Assembly (NCBI RefSeq): GCF_014898175.1
Contig: NZ_CP062948.1
Location: 992,001 to 1,056,000 of the forward strand
Source: Bifidobacterium lemurum
GTDB taxonomy: Bacteria; Actinomycetota; Actinomycetes; Actinomycetales; Bifidobacteriaceae
DNA: 64,000 bases
Reading direction: 5' to 3'
Each line of letters opens with the position of its first letter. The stretch's first letter is position 1. Of this stretch, positions 1-10,900 are shown piece by piece. The notes below the pieces were generated by a model. The model was not told the DNA's origin and made no database searches. It worked only from the letters and a program-made list of their open reading frames with translations. The position numbers and the translations under genes were made by a program.

Positions 1-349
1 GCACCGCGTTGGCGCGTTCGATGAACCATGCGATCACGGAGATCACGGTGGCGGCGAGCAGCAGGTAGACCAGCGGGTCTTGGAACTGCTGGAGGAACTT
101 CTTCCACTTGGGCACGGGAGGCGCGCCCGCGAGCTCGTTGGGGCCGAATTGTTCGAGTCGTCGTTTCGCTTCGTCCGAGCTCAGGCCGGTGTTCGGGTCG
201 ACGCCGAGCGCCTCGGCCACGGCAGCCGCGTCGGTCAGGCTCGGGTCGACGTCAAGGGGCAGGGCCTCGTTCTGGTTGGATTGCGCGACGTCGGATGCGG
301 ATGTGACGCCACTGCGAGAAGCGGATTGATCGATGTGATGATCAACCAT
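1..349 (-). CDS. P-type cation-transporting ATPase, N-terminal part (runs off the window)
   Basis: The reverse strand opens at an ATG at 349, preceded by an AAGGAG ribosome binding site, and stays open to the window edge (116 residues). The translation begins MVDHHIDQSASRSG. It continues with a cation-ATPase N-terminal domain (GLSSDEAKRRLEQFGPNELA, about residues 56-75), then a basic stretch PKWKKFLQQFQDPLVYLLL leading into the first membrane helix. The pattern of SxxEAxxRLxxxGxNEL followed by W/KKFLxQFxxPLVxxLL is typical of P2-type Ca2+ or Na+/K+-like pumps. The aspartyl phosphorylation site (DKTGT) would lie outside the window, so the transported ion cannot be stated. It is transcribed away from the surface-protein cluster. 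Confidence 0.85.
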   Translation of the reverse strand, partial: MVDHHIDQSASRSGVTSASDVAQSNQNEALPLDVDPSLTDAAAVAEALGVDPNTGLSSDEAKRRLEQFGPNELAGAPPVPKWKKFLQQFQDPLVYLLLAATVISVIAWFIERANAV

Positions 350-838
350 AATTGTCTCCTTAGGAGCGCCGCGAAGTAGTCAGCCCTCGCGAAGACATGG
401 CCGCAGGTCCGGCGGAAGTCGTTTCCGTCGTCGCTACGGCCATTCCTCGCGGCAAGACTGCGCGGTTGCGGGCACCGGGGCAAGTCGCGCCCGATGCATA
501 TGTGTGCCATTATTCCACAGACCCCTTCCCGCAGGGCGTAATGATTGCGACGCGCATTCCTAGTCAGGCTGATTATGAACGCCACGTGAACAATTTCGTA
601 GCCCCACCCTTTTTACGGGGGAATGACTGAGTGTCGTGCCATAAAAGAAGTAGAGTTGACAGGGTCAACATAATCGTCACGGCAAGATAGGCATCCACCC
701 CATTATCGTGGATGGTCCCACCAGGCCGGCTGTCGAGGGCAGGGGCACCGACGGCCTGCCGCATATCGACGTCGACCGCCGATGAGACACACGACACCGT
801 GGCGGTTCATGAGAAGAAGAGAGACGGGGAAAACGCTT
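350..838. other. Intergenic region between divergent ATPase and surface-protein genes
   Basis: No convincing gene lies here. From about 598 to 780 the sequence is related to the leader of another surface-protein gene at about 7775-7950. Shared blocks are CCCTTTTT-CGGGGGAAT, CTGAGTGTCG, GACAGGGT and a block around GCAGGGGC-CCGACG. A small inverted repeat, GTTGAC-AGG-GTCAAC, lies near 654-668. It probably holds the promoter and 5' leader of the 839 gene. I could not assign a confident -35/-10 pair. Confidence 0.5.
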
Positions 839-3800
839 ATGCGGACCATACGAATCCGCCAGGCCGTGGCAATCGCCGCCGCTTTGGCTTTGACCGCCAC
901 GATGCTGGGCACGACCCCGGCCTCCTCCTACGCCCTCGACACGGAGGGCAGCGGCAACACCGACAGCAGCATCATCGACAATGGCGCACCCGATGCAGCC
1001 GACAGCACGGCCGATGAAAGCGCCATCCCCGGCATCGGCGACACCTTCACTTCGTATGGTTTTGTGTACACCATCACGGATAATGAAAACTTCACGGTGG
1101 CGCTTTCTGGAGTCGATGGCGACGCCACCCTGCATCTGCTGCGACCCAGGGTGGATAATGACCAATCCATATATGATGTCACCTCAGTGGAGGAGCAGGC
1201 TCTGGCTTCACTGACCGGCAGGGTGATCATCTACGCGCGCGCGGCGAATATCGCCGCCGACGCGCTCGCCTCGGTTGGAAACGACGTCACGTTCTCCCTG
1301 CTGGTCAATGTCGATACGACACTGCAAAGCCCGTCTAGTTTCATGGCCAACGGCCATACCGTCACGCTGCCGCAGAATCGGACGTTCAACGAATTCCTGA
1401 CCGACGGCGGCGCCTCTCTTTCGTTCACCAACGACACCGGCTCACCGGTGGAGCTGTACATCATCGCCGAAGATTTCCAGCCGACCTATGACCCCATCAT
1501 CGTGGAACCTGGCGAGACCTTCGACAGTGCGACAGCATATCCAAGCCTTTACACCGGTTTCGACCTGCTCTATCGCGAGGTCGAATCACAGGATGGCTGG
1601 CAGCGACTGACCGTCACCGACATATACGACCGCTTTCATGAGATCCTTGTCGATTTGCCTTCGGGAATCGCCCATGACGCGACGCTTGAATTCGAATTGC
1701 AAAGCACGCCCGGTATCCAGGCCGGATACTTCACCAGCGACTGGGACACCACGCGCACGGTCACATTGAGCAGAGGGCAGGCGCAGGAGCCGCTGACGCT
1801 GTCGTCGCCGTACTATGGGGCGGAGTACACGCAAAACTACACCGTTTACATCTCCGTTGAAGACGCGCCCGAGGACGCAAGCAAGGCCGTATACATCGAC
1901 GGCGTCTACCATGACCAGAACTTCACCAGCGACGACGGCAGCATCGTCTTGGAATACGACGATGCCGGCAAACCGACGATCACACTGAACAATGCGACCA
2001 TCAACGCAACAGGCGGCCGCCCCGCATACGGCGGAATAAACGCCGCGGGAATCCTCAGCTACACCGATCTGACCCTGCGGCTCAAAGGCACATCCACCAT
2101 CAACACCGACGGCAGCAACCGGGCCGCAAGCAACATTCTGACGCCGGACACGCTCACCATCATCGGCGAGGACGACGAAGCCACGTTAATCGTGAACAAC
2201 GCCAACAATTACGCAAGCGACGTCAGCCTCATCGAGGCCGGCCAGATCGACGTGCAACACGCGAAACTCGACATCACGCTCCAATCAGGGTACTGGATAT
2301 ACAGCATGCTTTACGGCCAACGGGGCCTTAGCGTCAACGACAGCGAGATCAACCTCACGGCGTCCGACGGCGCAACGACAACCTTCGGACTGACCGCCAC
2401 CGCCGACGATGCCGACATACCGCTGTCGAACACACGCATCAACGCAAACGGTGACTTCACCGCCGCCGTGATATACGCCAACTACGTCTCCATCAACGGC
2501 CAATCGCAACTCGACCTGTCAAACACCGGCGGCATGACGCTCGGCGCCTGGGAAACTCTCAGCATCGACCTTACGGGCTCCGGTTTCGTGCGCGCCCGAA
2601 ACCTGAACTCCGGCGCCTACGCGGTACGGGCGGACACCATCGAACTCAACGGCAGCACCTTCATCAGCAATCCGGTGGACGCCCGCATCGTCACCTCCGA
2701 TAAGCAATTCCTGCGCACAACCATCGTCGATGAGAGCGGCAACGTCATCCGCGACGTGACTTTCAGGGCGGAACCCGCACCGAACGCCGTGTACGTCAAC
2801 GGCGTCTACCATGAACAGGACTTCACCAGCGACGACGGAACCATCAGCCTGACATACACCGATGGCAAGCCGACGCTCACTTTGGACGGCGCGCACATCA
2901 CGGAACTCGGCGACCCCGACGCCGAATTTGCCAGCGCCGGCATCTTCGCCGAAACGGACCTGACCATCCAGCTCAAAGGCGAATCCGTCATCGAACTCGA
3001 AAGCGGGGTCTTCCAGGCAAAAGCCATACAGGTGCTCGGCGCGCTAACCGTCATCGGCGATAGCGCCGAGCGATCGCCCGCGAGACTTTCGGTGACGCTC
3101 ACCCACATTCCGCTCGACTATTACGACATGGGAACCGTGGTGTTCGCAGACGAGTTCAACATGCAAAACACCGCACTTGACCTCACCTATCGGGCGACCG
3201 GCGCCCACCTACGCGCGTACTGCATCGCTTCCATGCGCGATGCCACCATCGCCAACAGCACGATCACACTGACGGTGCCGGACGGCTCCAGACCATACAC
3301 CGGAATATTCAGTTACGGTGATATTTCACTGACCGATGTCGACCTGACATCCACCGGAGCATTGAACTACGCGCTCGACGCCAGCAACGTCGACATCAGC
3401 GGCCAGTCGCATCTCGATATCGCCCATATCGCAAACCGGCGAGGAGCGGCGATCGAAGCAAGGGAAGGCACGGTACGATTCGATCTGCAAGGTTCCGGAT
3501 CGGTGCGGATCGGCGATGGACAGACAAACACCGCCGAAGGGGTTTACGCGGTGTATGCCGAACACATCGTGCTGGCCGACGGCACCGAGATTTCCGAGCC
3601 CACGCAAGGCCAAGTAATTCAATTCGAGCTCGATAACGACTACTACCTCGGCACCTACGAGACCATAGGCGACGCGGACGGCAACATCGCCTCCAGCGCG
3701 ACCATCAAGGCGAAGGCCACGCCCGAACCGGAGCAACCGGAGCAACCGGACGATACCGAACAACCGGAACAGCCCGGCGGATCTGATTCCAACCAGGGCA

Positions 3801-3964
3801 ACGACAACCAGGCGTCCGGCGACAAGCTGTCCAACTCCGGCAGCGAAACGATTCCGCTCACTATAGGAGCCCTCACGCTCGCACTGCTCGGACTGTGCGC
3901 GGCACTGGCGACGGGTGTCGCACGCCGCAGCCGCGGGACCCGCAACGGGAGGTCCCGCCGGTAA
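839..3964 (+). CDS. Cell-wall-anchored repetitive surface protein 1 (A-B-B modules, LSNSG signal)
   Basis: This encodes 1041 residues, taking the ATG at 839 (an in-frame ATG at 782 would place 19 extra residues before the signal peptide). An N-terminal signal peptide ends near SSYA-LD. Next comes an A module (about 1050-1860; FVYTITDNENF to GYFTSDWDTTRTVTLSRGQ). Two B modules follow, each opening with VYxxGVYHxxxF (about 1889 and 2788) and rich in alternating T/I/G strands such as LTIIGEDDEATL, which suggests a parallel beta-helix. The C-terminus has a Pro/Glu/Gln-rich spacer, LSNSG, a hydrophobic helix and an RRSRGTRNGRSRR tail, so it is probably sortase-anchored. The motif departs from LPXTG at two positions. 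A role as adhesin or glycan binder is only an inference. It probably shares a transcript with the 4135 gene, since no terminator is seen between them. Confidence 0.8.
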   Translation: MRTIRIRQAVAIAAALALTATMLGTTPASSYALDTEGSGNTDSSIIDNGAPDAADSTADESAIPGIGDTFTSYGFVYTITDNENFTVALSGVDGDATLHLLRPRVDNDQSIYDVTSVEEQALASLTGRVIIYARAANIAADALASVGNDVTFSLLVNVDTTLQSPSSFMANGHTVTLPQNRTFNEFLTDGGASLSFTNDTGSPVELYIIAEDFQPTYDPIIVEPGETFDSATAYPSLYTGFDLLYREVESQDGWQRLTVTDIYDRFHEILVDLPSGIAHDATLEFELQSTPGIQAGYFTSDWDTTRTVTLSRGQAQEPLTLSSPYYGAEYTQNYTVYISVEDAPEDASKAVYIDGVYHDQNFTSDDGSIVLEYDDAGKPTITLNNATINATGGRPAYGGINAAGILSYTDLTLRLKGTSTINTDGSNRAASNILTPDTLTIIGEDDEATLIVNNANNYASDVSLIEAGQIDVQHAKLDITLQSGYWIYSMLYGQRGLSVNDSEINLTASDGATTTFGLTATADDADIPLSNTRINANGDFTAAVIYANYVSINGQSQLDLSNTGGMTLGAWETLSIDLTGSGFVRARNLNSGAYAVRADTIELNGSTFISNPVDARIVTSDKQFLRTTIVDESGNVIRDVTFRAEPAPNAVYVNGVYHEQDFTSDDGTISLTYTDGKPTLTLDGAHITELGDPDAEFASAGIFAETDLTIQLKGESVIELESGVFQAKAIQVLGALTVIGDSAERSPARLSVTLTHIPLDYYDMGTVVFADEFNMQNTALDLTYRATGAHLRAYCIASMRDATIANSTITLTVPDGSRPYTGIFSYGDISLTDVDLTSTGALNYALDASNVDISGQSHLDIAHIANRRGAAIEAREGTVRFDLQGSGSVRIGDGQTNTAEGVYAVYAEHIVLADGTEISEPTQGQVIQFELDNDYYLGTYETIGDADGNIASSATIKAKATPEPEQPEQPDDTEQPEQPGGSDSNQGNDNQASGDKLSNSGSETIPLTIGALTLALLGLCAALATGVARRSRGTRNGRSRR

Positions 3965-4029
3965 CAACAGATAGCAATCCATAACTCGACCGGTCCGCTG
4001 CCCGCATGATGACGGGTGGAGGACCGACT

Positions 4030-4105
4030 CACCCGACCAAACCACTCGAACACAACCCATCTGACCGACACACCAGACCAAACCATCTGGCCACAACCAT
4101 CCGAC
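4030..4105 (+). other. C/A-rich, G-poor leader before surface protein 2
   Basis: The 170-bp gap between the first two surface-protein genes holds a stretch dominated by ACCAAACC, CACAACCC and CATCTGACC-like words. It contains loose repeats (GACCAAACCACTCG and GACCAAACCATCTGG). Similar unstructured C/A-rich leaders precede the genes at 11563 and 41053. It looks like a low-structure 5' leader rather than a coding region. Confidence 0.45.
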
Positions 4106-4134
4106 CACAATCGGAAGTACGGAAAGGACGCATC

Positions 4135-7100
4135 ATGCGAGCCAAACCAATCTCCCTCGCGGCGGCAATACTCGCCACCATGGCGATGACCGTATCAACG
4201 GCCGCCATCGCCCCAACCTCGTACGCCCTCGACGCGGAAGCCACGGACGACACCGGCACCAGCCTCGTCAACGACGACAACAGCACCGCCAATGACGACA
4301 GGACCGCCATCAACAATAGCGACGGCACTACCATCGACGACAGCGCTTCCACCGATAACACCGGCGACGCGGGCGACGACGCCAACACCTCCGGCGACAA
4401 TACCGACATTCCCGAAGGAACCGACGACATCATTCCCGATATCGACGTCCTTGACACCCCTGACACCACTGACGACTCCGACGGCACGGCCAGCAACGAC
4501 GCCGACGGCGGTGCGGCGAACCAAGACGACACAGACGACGGAAATACCGAAGAAGTCGCCGACAACGCGGTGTACGTCGACGGCGTCTACCATGACGAAG
4601 CATTCGATGACGGCAGCGTCAAGCTGGAATACGGCGAGGACGGCAAGCCCACGCTCACGCTGACCGACACCACGCTCACCCAGCCGAGCGAGTTCACAGC
4701 CGACGAGTACGGCACCGGCGCCGCGGTCATCCACAGCGCCGGCGACCTGACGATACGGCTCAAGGGCACAAACACCATCACCGTCGACGGCACCGCAATG
4801 ACGAACGCCATCTACGTCGGCGGCAACCTGACCATCATCGGCGACTCGAGCGACGGAACATCGGCTCTCAACATCAACGCCAACAACACCAGCGCCAACA
4901 TCTACAGCTTCTTGCTCATCCTGGCCATAGGCGATCTCAGCACCCAGCAGGCGACGCTTGACATGACCTATGACGGCGACGATTACGCCCCAACCTATGC
5001 GTTGGCTTCCTTCGGCGACATCACCATGGCAAACTCGACGCTTGCCGGCAAGGGGCTTCGCTTCGGTTTAGTCGCTGAGGGTGGCGCCACCGTAACCGAT
5101 AGCACGCTCACCTCCACCGACGGCGAAATGTCGTCCATGCTCCTCGCGACGAAAGACGCCACCATCGCAGGCAATTCAACGGTGGATGTGACCTACGCGC
5201 AAGGCCGGTGGTCGGCGATACACTCACGCAAAACGCTCACGATCGACCTGCAGGGATCAGGATCCATTCACCTCCAAGAGGCTGGTTCCGACACGGGATG
5301 GTACGCGCTGTTAGCGGGTGAGCGCCTCGTACTGGGCGCGCACACCGCGGTCAACGACCCTGCAGGGGCTTCCATCGGCAGAGTCGAGGATTACAGAGCC
5401 AACCCCATGACGCTGCTGGACGCCGATGGCAACGCCGTCTCCAACGTGACCCTCAAGGCGAGCGAGGAGGAAACCGAGCCGCTCGTCGGCACCACGTTTA
5501 TGTATGAGGGATTCGAATACACCATCACCAATAACGACGAGGACAACGGCACAGCGACGCTGACCGGCGTCGATCCCGATGCCAGCAAACACAGGCTGTA
5601 CGACTATCCCGATCTCACATGGGGCACAGACAGGAGGTTTTTCGCCGTCACCGACGTGCAACAGGGTGCGCTGACCGAGATGACCGGAACACTGACCCTC
5701 GCCACCCTCGGATCAACGGAACTCTGCAACCTCGCATTTAGCAACAGCTCCATCGGTGAGGAGGTGACCATCGAACTGCTGGTCTACTACGACGTGACGA
5801 TCACCGAGTCCGGCTTCGCAACCGACTACGCAACCGTCAACCTGCCTAGCGGACACCGTTTCGACAGAATCAACGCCTATTATATTGGTTGGGGCACGAT
5901 CACCAACGAAAGCGGCGCAACCGTGTCCGTGACCATCTTCGATTACGAAAGCGACCAACCGCTCGACGACCTGAGGAATCCCATCCAAGTGGCCGACAAT
6001 GAGAGCCTCGACATCCGCGTGCTGGCACCGAATCTGGCATCCATCGAATTCAACCTGATGTACCAGGTGGTCGGCTCGGAAGAGGGATGGCAGCCGTTGC
6101 CGATCACACGGGACAATTTCTCCGACTACTATTCGGGGATCTTGTTCGTCACGCTGCCCGACTCAGTACCAGCCGACGCGACGGTCAATCTGTCGTTCCA
6201 AGACTATCTCGACAAAAAACAGGGCTATATCTCCAGCAGTTGGGATGAATCCCGCGCGATAACGCTTACACGCGGCCGAGCCATGGATACCGTCACCTTC
6301 GCCTCGAACTTCGCCGACCTTGACCTCGCGTTGGATTACGCAATCCGCATCACCACCGAAGGCTCCGGCGATGCCGACAACAGCGTATACATCAACGGCG
6401 TCTACCATGACGAAGCGTTCACCAGCGACGACGGCAGCGTCTCGCTGACGTACGTCGACGACAAGCCCGTGCTCACGCTGGACAAGGCCACGCTCACCGT
6501 GTTGGGCGCGCCCGTGCTCGACAAGAGCAATGCAGCGATCATCCGCAGCGCCACCGACCTGACAATCCGGCTTAAAGGCGACTCCACCATCAGCAGCACC
6601 AGCATCGCCACGACAAGCAGCGCGATCAGCGTCAACGGCGATCTGACCATCATCGCAGACTCAACGGATACGGCACCGACGCTCACCATCCGCGAGACCG
6701 TCAGCACTGCCGTCATACCCCATCTCATCGAGGCCAACGACATCACCATCCAACAGGTGACGCTCGACATGACATACGACGGCAACGGCGAAGCCCGCGC
6801 ACTGTACGCCGGCGGCAGCATCACCGTGACCGACAGCACCATCACCATGGGCAGCTCGACGCTTGCCGGCGAAGGCATCTATTCGGGCCTATTCGCCCTT
6901 GCCGACATCACCGTGACCGACAGCGCGCTCAACGCCACCGACGGCAAAATGGATTCACTGATCCGTTCCGAATGGGGGAATGTCACCGTTTCCGGCAATT
7001 CGCAGGTGGAGATGTCGCACGGAGGGGAATATCACTTTTCGATGGCGATATTCGCCCGCCACACGCTCACCTTCGATTTGCAGGAATCGGGATTCGTGCA

Positions 7101-7590
7101 TATCAAGGCGACCCATCCCGACGTGAACCCGTACGCGATATCGGCATACAAAGGCGACATCGTGTTGGGTGAGAACACCGAGATCAGCGACCCCGAAGGA
7201 GCCATTGTCAAAAGAATCACGGCTGGCGGAGCCACCCACATGGCGTTGCTGGACGCGAACGACAACATCGTCTCCAACGTGACCATCAAGGCGAAAGCCG
7301 CAACGGAGCCGGAACAACCGGGCGGCACCGAACAGCCGGAGCAGCCGGGCGGCACCGAACAGCCGGAACAGCCGGGCGGCACCGAACAGCCGGAACAGCC
7401 GGGCGGATCCGATGCCGGGCATGGCAACGACAATCAGGCGTCCGGCGACAAGCTGGCCAACTCCGGCAGTGAGACGGTTCCGTTCGTGACGACCGCCCTC
7501 ACGCTCGCACTGCTCGGACTGTGCGCGGCACTGGCGGCGGGCACCGCACGTCGCAGCCGCGGAACCCACAACGGGAGGTCCCGCCAGTAA
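4135..7590 (+). CDS. Cell-wall-anchored repetitive surface protein 2 (acidic-B-A-B, LANSG signal)
   Basis: This encodes 1151 residues. The ATG at 4135 is chosen because GGAAAGGA precedes it and the product opens with a signal peptide ending TSYA-LD; the upstream in-frame ATG at 4006 lies in the C/A-rich leader. After the signal comes a long Asp/Thr/Asn-rich segment (about 4230-4560), probably an extended stalk. A B module follows (VYVDGVYHDEAF), then an A module (TFMYEGFEYTITNN, about 5500-6330), then a second B module (VYINGVYHDEAF, about 6385). Near the C-terminus are three perfect-frame GGTEQPEQP units, then LANSG, a hydrophobic helix and a basic tail. The A and second B modules closely match those of the 8000 gene. 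The product is probably displayed on the cell surface; its ligand is unknown. Confidence 0.8.
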   Translation: MRAKPISLAAAILATMAMTVSTAAIAPTSYALDAEATDDTGTSLVNDDNSTANDDRTAINNSDGTTIDDSASTDNTGDAGDDANTSGDNTDIPEGTDDIIPDIDVLDTPDTTDDSDGTASNDADGGAANQDDTDDGNTEEVADNAVYVDGVYHDEAFDDGSVKLEYGEDGKPTLTLTDTTLTQPSEFTADEYGTGAAVIHSAGDLTIRLKGTNTITVDGTAMTNAIYVGGNLTIIGDSSDGTSALNINANNTSANIYSFLLILAIGDLSTQQATLDMTYDGDDYAPTYALASFGDITMANSTLAGKGLRFGLVAEGGATVTDSTLTSTDGEMSSMLLATKDATIAGNSTVDVTYAQGRWSAIHSRKTLTIDLQGSGSIHLQEAGSDTGWYALLAGERLVLGAHTAVNDPAGASIGRVEDYRANPMTLLDADGNAVSNVTLKASEEETEPLVGTTFMYEGFEYTITNNDEDNGTATLTGVDPDASKHRLYDYPDLTWGTDRRFFAVTDVQQGALTEMTGTLTLATLGSTELCNLAFSNSSIGEEVTIELLVYYDVTITESGFATDYATVNLPSGHRFDRINAYYIGWGTITNESGATVSVTIFDYESDQPLDDLRNPIQVADNESLDIRVLAPNLASIEFNLMYQVVGSEEGWQPLPITRDNFSDYYSGILFVTLPDSVPADATVNLSFQDYLDKKQGYISSSWDESRAITLTRGRAMDTVTFASNFADLDLALDYAIRITTEGSGDADNSVYINGVYHDEAFTSDDGSVSLTYVDDKPVLTLDKATLTVLGAPVLDKSNAAIIRSATDLTIRLKGDSTISSTSIATTSSAISVNGDLTIIADSTDTAPTLTIRETVSTAVIPHLIEANDITIQQVTLDMTYDGNGEARALYAGGSITVTDSTITMGSSTLAGEGIYSGLFALADITVTDSALNATDGKMDSLIRSEWGNVTVSGNSQVEMSHGGEYHFSMAIFARHTLTFDLQESGFVHIKATHPDVNPYAISAYKGDIVLGENTEISDPEGAIVKRITAGGATHMALLDANDNIVSNVTIKAKAATEPEQPGGTEQPEQPGGTEQPEQPGGTEQPEQPGGSDAGHGNDNQASGDKLANSGSETVPFVTTALTLALLGLCAALAAGTARRSRGTHNGRSRQ
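7321..7401 (+). repeat. Three 27-bp tandem repeats in the wall-spanning segment
   Basis: Three consecutive 27-bp units encode GGTEQPEQP. The last two units are identical and the first differs by one base. They sit in the Pro/Glu/Gln-rich spacer that would cross the cell wall. Such in-frame repeats can change copy number by slippage without breaking the gene. Confidence 0.9.
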
Positions 7591-7613
7591 CAGCGGGATA
7601 AACCCAAACACCA

Positions 7614-7640
7614 GTGTGCCGGCATACCCCGCCGGCACAC
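7614..7640 (+). terminator. Hairpin after surface protein 2
   Basis: GTGTGCCGGC pairs perfectly with GCCGGCACAC (10-bp stem, 7-nt loop) 24 bp after the stop codon. There is no clear U-tract, so it is an atypical terminator or transcript-end stabiliser. Confidence 0.5.
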
Positions 7641-7999
7641 GCATATTCAGGCAACGAAGCCAGCCAACCTGCGGAACGCAGATCCAGACGCGGCTCAGCC
7701 GGCCGCGCTATAGTGCCGCTCCCCCGCGTTCGACTCGCGCGAAACACGAATAGGTGAAAGAAAACCTTATGGAGCTCCCCCTTTTTCGGGGGAATCAGCT
7801 GAGTGTCGCATCATAAGAACACTAAAGTGGACAGGGTACACACAGTCGCTACAGTAAGGTGGTTCCACCCGTTATCGCAACGACGGGCCAATACTCGACG
7901 ATCAGAAGCAGGGGCGCCGACGCCCTGACAGACATCGACGCCGACAACCGATACCACGCCATGCGACCTTTGCAGAAACCGAAATGAAGGGACCCCCAG
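7641..7999. promoter_or_regulatory. Leader/promoter region of surface protein 3, related to the one at 598-780
   Basis: No gene is seen. From about 7775 the sequence contains CCCCCTTTTTCGGGGG (a 5-bp stem with a 6-nt loop), then CTGAGTGTCG, GACAGGGT and a GCAGGGGCGCCGACG block. These occur in the same order as upstream of the 839 gene. The shared order suggests the two genes inherited one control region by duplication. The start at 8000 follows ATGAAGGGA. Confidence 0.5.
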
Positions 8000-10900
8000 A
8001 TGCGAACCTCGCGAATCCATGCGATAACGGCGGTTTTCGCCGTATTGGCGATGATCATCTCGATGATCGCCATCGTGCCGACCGCCTACGCCCTCGACAC
8101 GGAAGTCACAGGAGATACCGACACCAGCGTTGTTGACGACGGCACCAGCGTCACTGGCACCGATACCGACACCGACGACAGCGGGGCCATTGACGACGGC
8201 ACAGCCGCCGATGACGCCGACAACACCGGCGGCGCGGGCGATGACGCCGGCACAACCGGCACCGGCGACGACATATACGGAATCACTGGCGATGGCACCG
8301 CGGGAGAGAACGATTTGCCCACCGATGACTCCGATACCACCGTGACGGATGCCGACAAGAGCACGGCGAACCAAGACGCCACCGCCGGTGAGAGCAGCGA
8401 AATCGACGAAATCGACGTCTCCGACGAACGGAACGGCGTCTCCGTCAACGGCGTCTACCATGACGAGGCGTTCACCAGCGAAGACGGCACCATCACGCTG
8501 GGATACGACGATGACGGCAATCCGACGCTCACCTTGGACAACGCCCACATCACCACGGCTGGCGGACTGGACGGCCATGTCGCAGTCGCCGGCATCAAAA
8601 GCGAAACCGATCTGACCATCCTGCTCCAAGGCGAAAACACCATCGAAATCAAGGACGACACCCATCGCGCGGATGCCATCGATGTGGACGGTAAACTCAC
8701 CATCATCGGCGACGACTGGTATCCGTATGCGAAACTGCACGCAACGCTGACGTACACGCCGGCTTCCAGCGATTACAGAAGCACTGTGATCAGCGCGGAC
8801 TCGTTTTCCATGCGCGACGCGCAGCTCGACCTCACCTATGTGTCGGATGATGCGAACGGCACTGTCTACGGAATTAAAACCGGCGGGAACATCGATCTGA
8901 ACGACGGCACGGTCACACTGACCGCCCCGGAAACCTCCAGCAACTATTACGGACTGAACGCAGGCGGAAACATCACACTCACCGACACCGATCTAACTTC
9001 CAGCGGTGAGTGGCTCTCGGTGCTCGCCGGCGAGAACATCCTCATCAACGACTTTTCGCAACTGAATCTCAGTTGCGCCGACGAACGCTGGCCCGCGGCG
9101 ATCTACGCGCGCCAGACGCTGCGTTTCGATTTGCGGCGCACCGGCTCGGTGCAGATCCAGCCCAGCGCCACCGACCCCACCGAAGCGTTCACAAATTACG
9201 CGATGCTGGCGGAGCGTATCGAACTGATGCCGGGCGTCGCGGTCACCGATCCCACGGAAGTCACCATCGGCGAAGTCTACAACCCTTACACTTTCTCGAA
9301 CGCCATGGGATTGATCGATACCGACGGCAACGCCGTTTCCGGCGTGACCATCGAGGCGAGCGCGGAGGGCGAACCGCCCGTCGGCACCACGTTCATGTAT
9401 GACGGATTCGAATACACCATCACCGGTAACGGTGAGAACAACGGCACGCTGATGCTGACCGGCGTCGATTCCACCACCGACCAACACAGACTGTGTAGAG
9501 CGATCCGTCTCGCGTGGGGCAATACGTGGGAAAGGCTCACCGTCACCGACGTGCGGAAGGATACGTTGGCCGAGATGACCGGAACGCTGGTCATCGACAG
9601 CGACGAAACGGATATCGCCAACATGGCGCTGAACAGCGGCGCCATCGGCAACGGTGTGACCTTCGAGCTGTGGGCTCTGGACGATCTGACGCTCACCGAG
9701 TCCGGCTTCACCACCGACTCGGCAACCGTCGACCTGCCTGGCGGACGCCGTTTCGACAGAGTCAAAGCCTATTACGATTGGGCCACGATCACCAACGAAA
9801 GCGGCGCGACCGTGCCTGTGACCATCGTCGATTACGAAAACGACCAGACGATCAACGATCCGAAGAACCCCATCCAAGTGGCCGACAAGGAGAGCCTCGA
9901 CACCCGTGTGCTGTCACCGAATCTGGCATCCATCGAATTCAACCTGATGTACCGGGTGGTCGGCTCGGACGAGGGATGGCAGCCGTTGCCGGTCACGCGG
10001 AATAATTTCTCCGGCTACGATCCGAGGATTTTGTCCGTCACGCTGCCTGATTCGGTGCCTGCCGACGCGACGATCCAGCTGTCGTTCCGCGATTATCTCG
10101 GCAAGACGCAGGGGTACATCACCAGCAGTTGGGATGATTCCCGTGAGATAACGCTTGCACGCGGCCAAGCCGAGGACACCGCCACCTTCACCTCGTCGTT
10201 CGCCGTTCCCGACCGTACGCAGGATTACAAGATCCGCGTCACCACCAGCGGAGAGACGGGCGACGCCGACAATGCCGTGTACATCAACGGCGTCTACCAC
10301 GACGAGGATTTCGTGGACGCGGCCAACGGCATCGCGCTGGTATACGACGAAGACGACAAGCCCACGCTCACGCTGACCAACGCCAATCTCACCGCGTTGG
10401 GCGCGCCCTTGTTCAACCAGGACGACGCGGCGGCCATCCGTAGCGCCACCGACCTGACGATCCGGCTCAATGGCAAATCCACAGCCAGCATCACCAACGG
10501 CACCAAGACAAGCAGCATCATCAGCGTTGCCGGCGACCTGACCATCATCGGGAACTCGGCTGATGGGACATCGGCCCTCACCATCAAAGCCGCCGATGCA
10601 GCCAGCCTCGGCGGCACGTCCGGCTTCATGACCCATCTCATCGAAGCCAGCAACATCACCGTGCAGCAGGCGACGCTCGATATGACCTATGACGGCAACG
10701 GCGCGGCCTACGCGTTGTGCACCGACGGCGACATCACCGTAACCGACAGCACCATCACCATGGGCAGCGCGACGCTTGCCAGCAGAGGCATCTATTCGGG
10801 CCTGTACAGCGGTCATGGCGACATCACCGTGACCGACAGCGCGCTCAACGCCACCGACGGCAAAATGGACTCGCTGATCTATGCCGTATTTGGAAACGCC

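Noticed and set aside
782..838. Start of surface protein 1 at the ATG at 782
   Set aside because: It would place 19 mostly charged residues before the signal peptide. The three paralogues all begin directly with a short basic segment and hydrophobic core, matching the 839 start.
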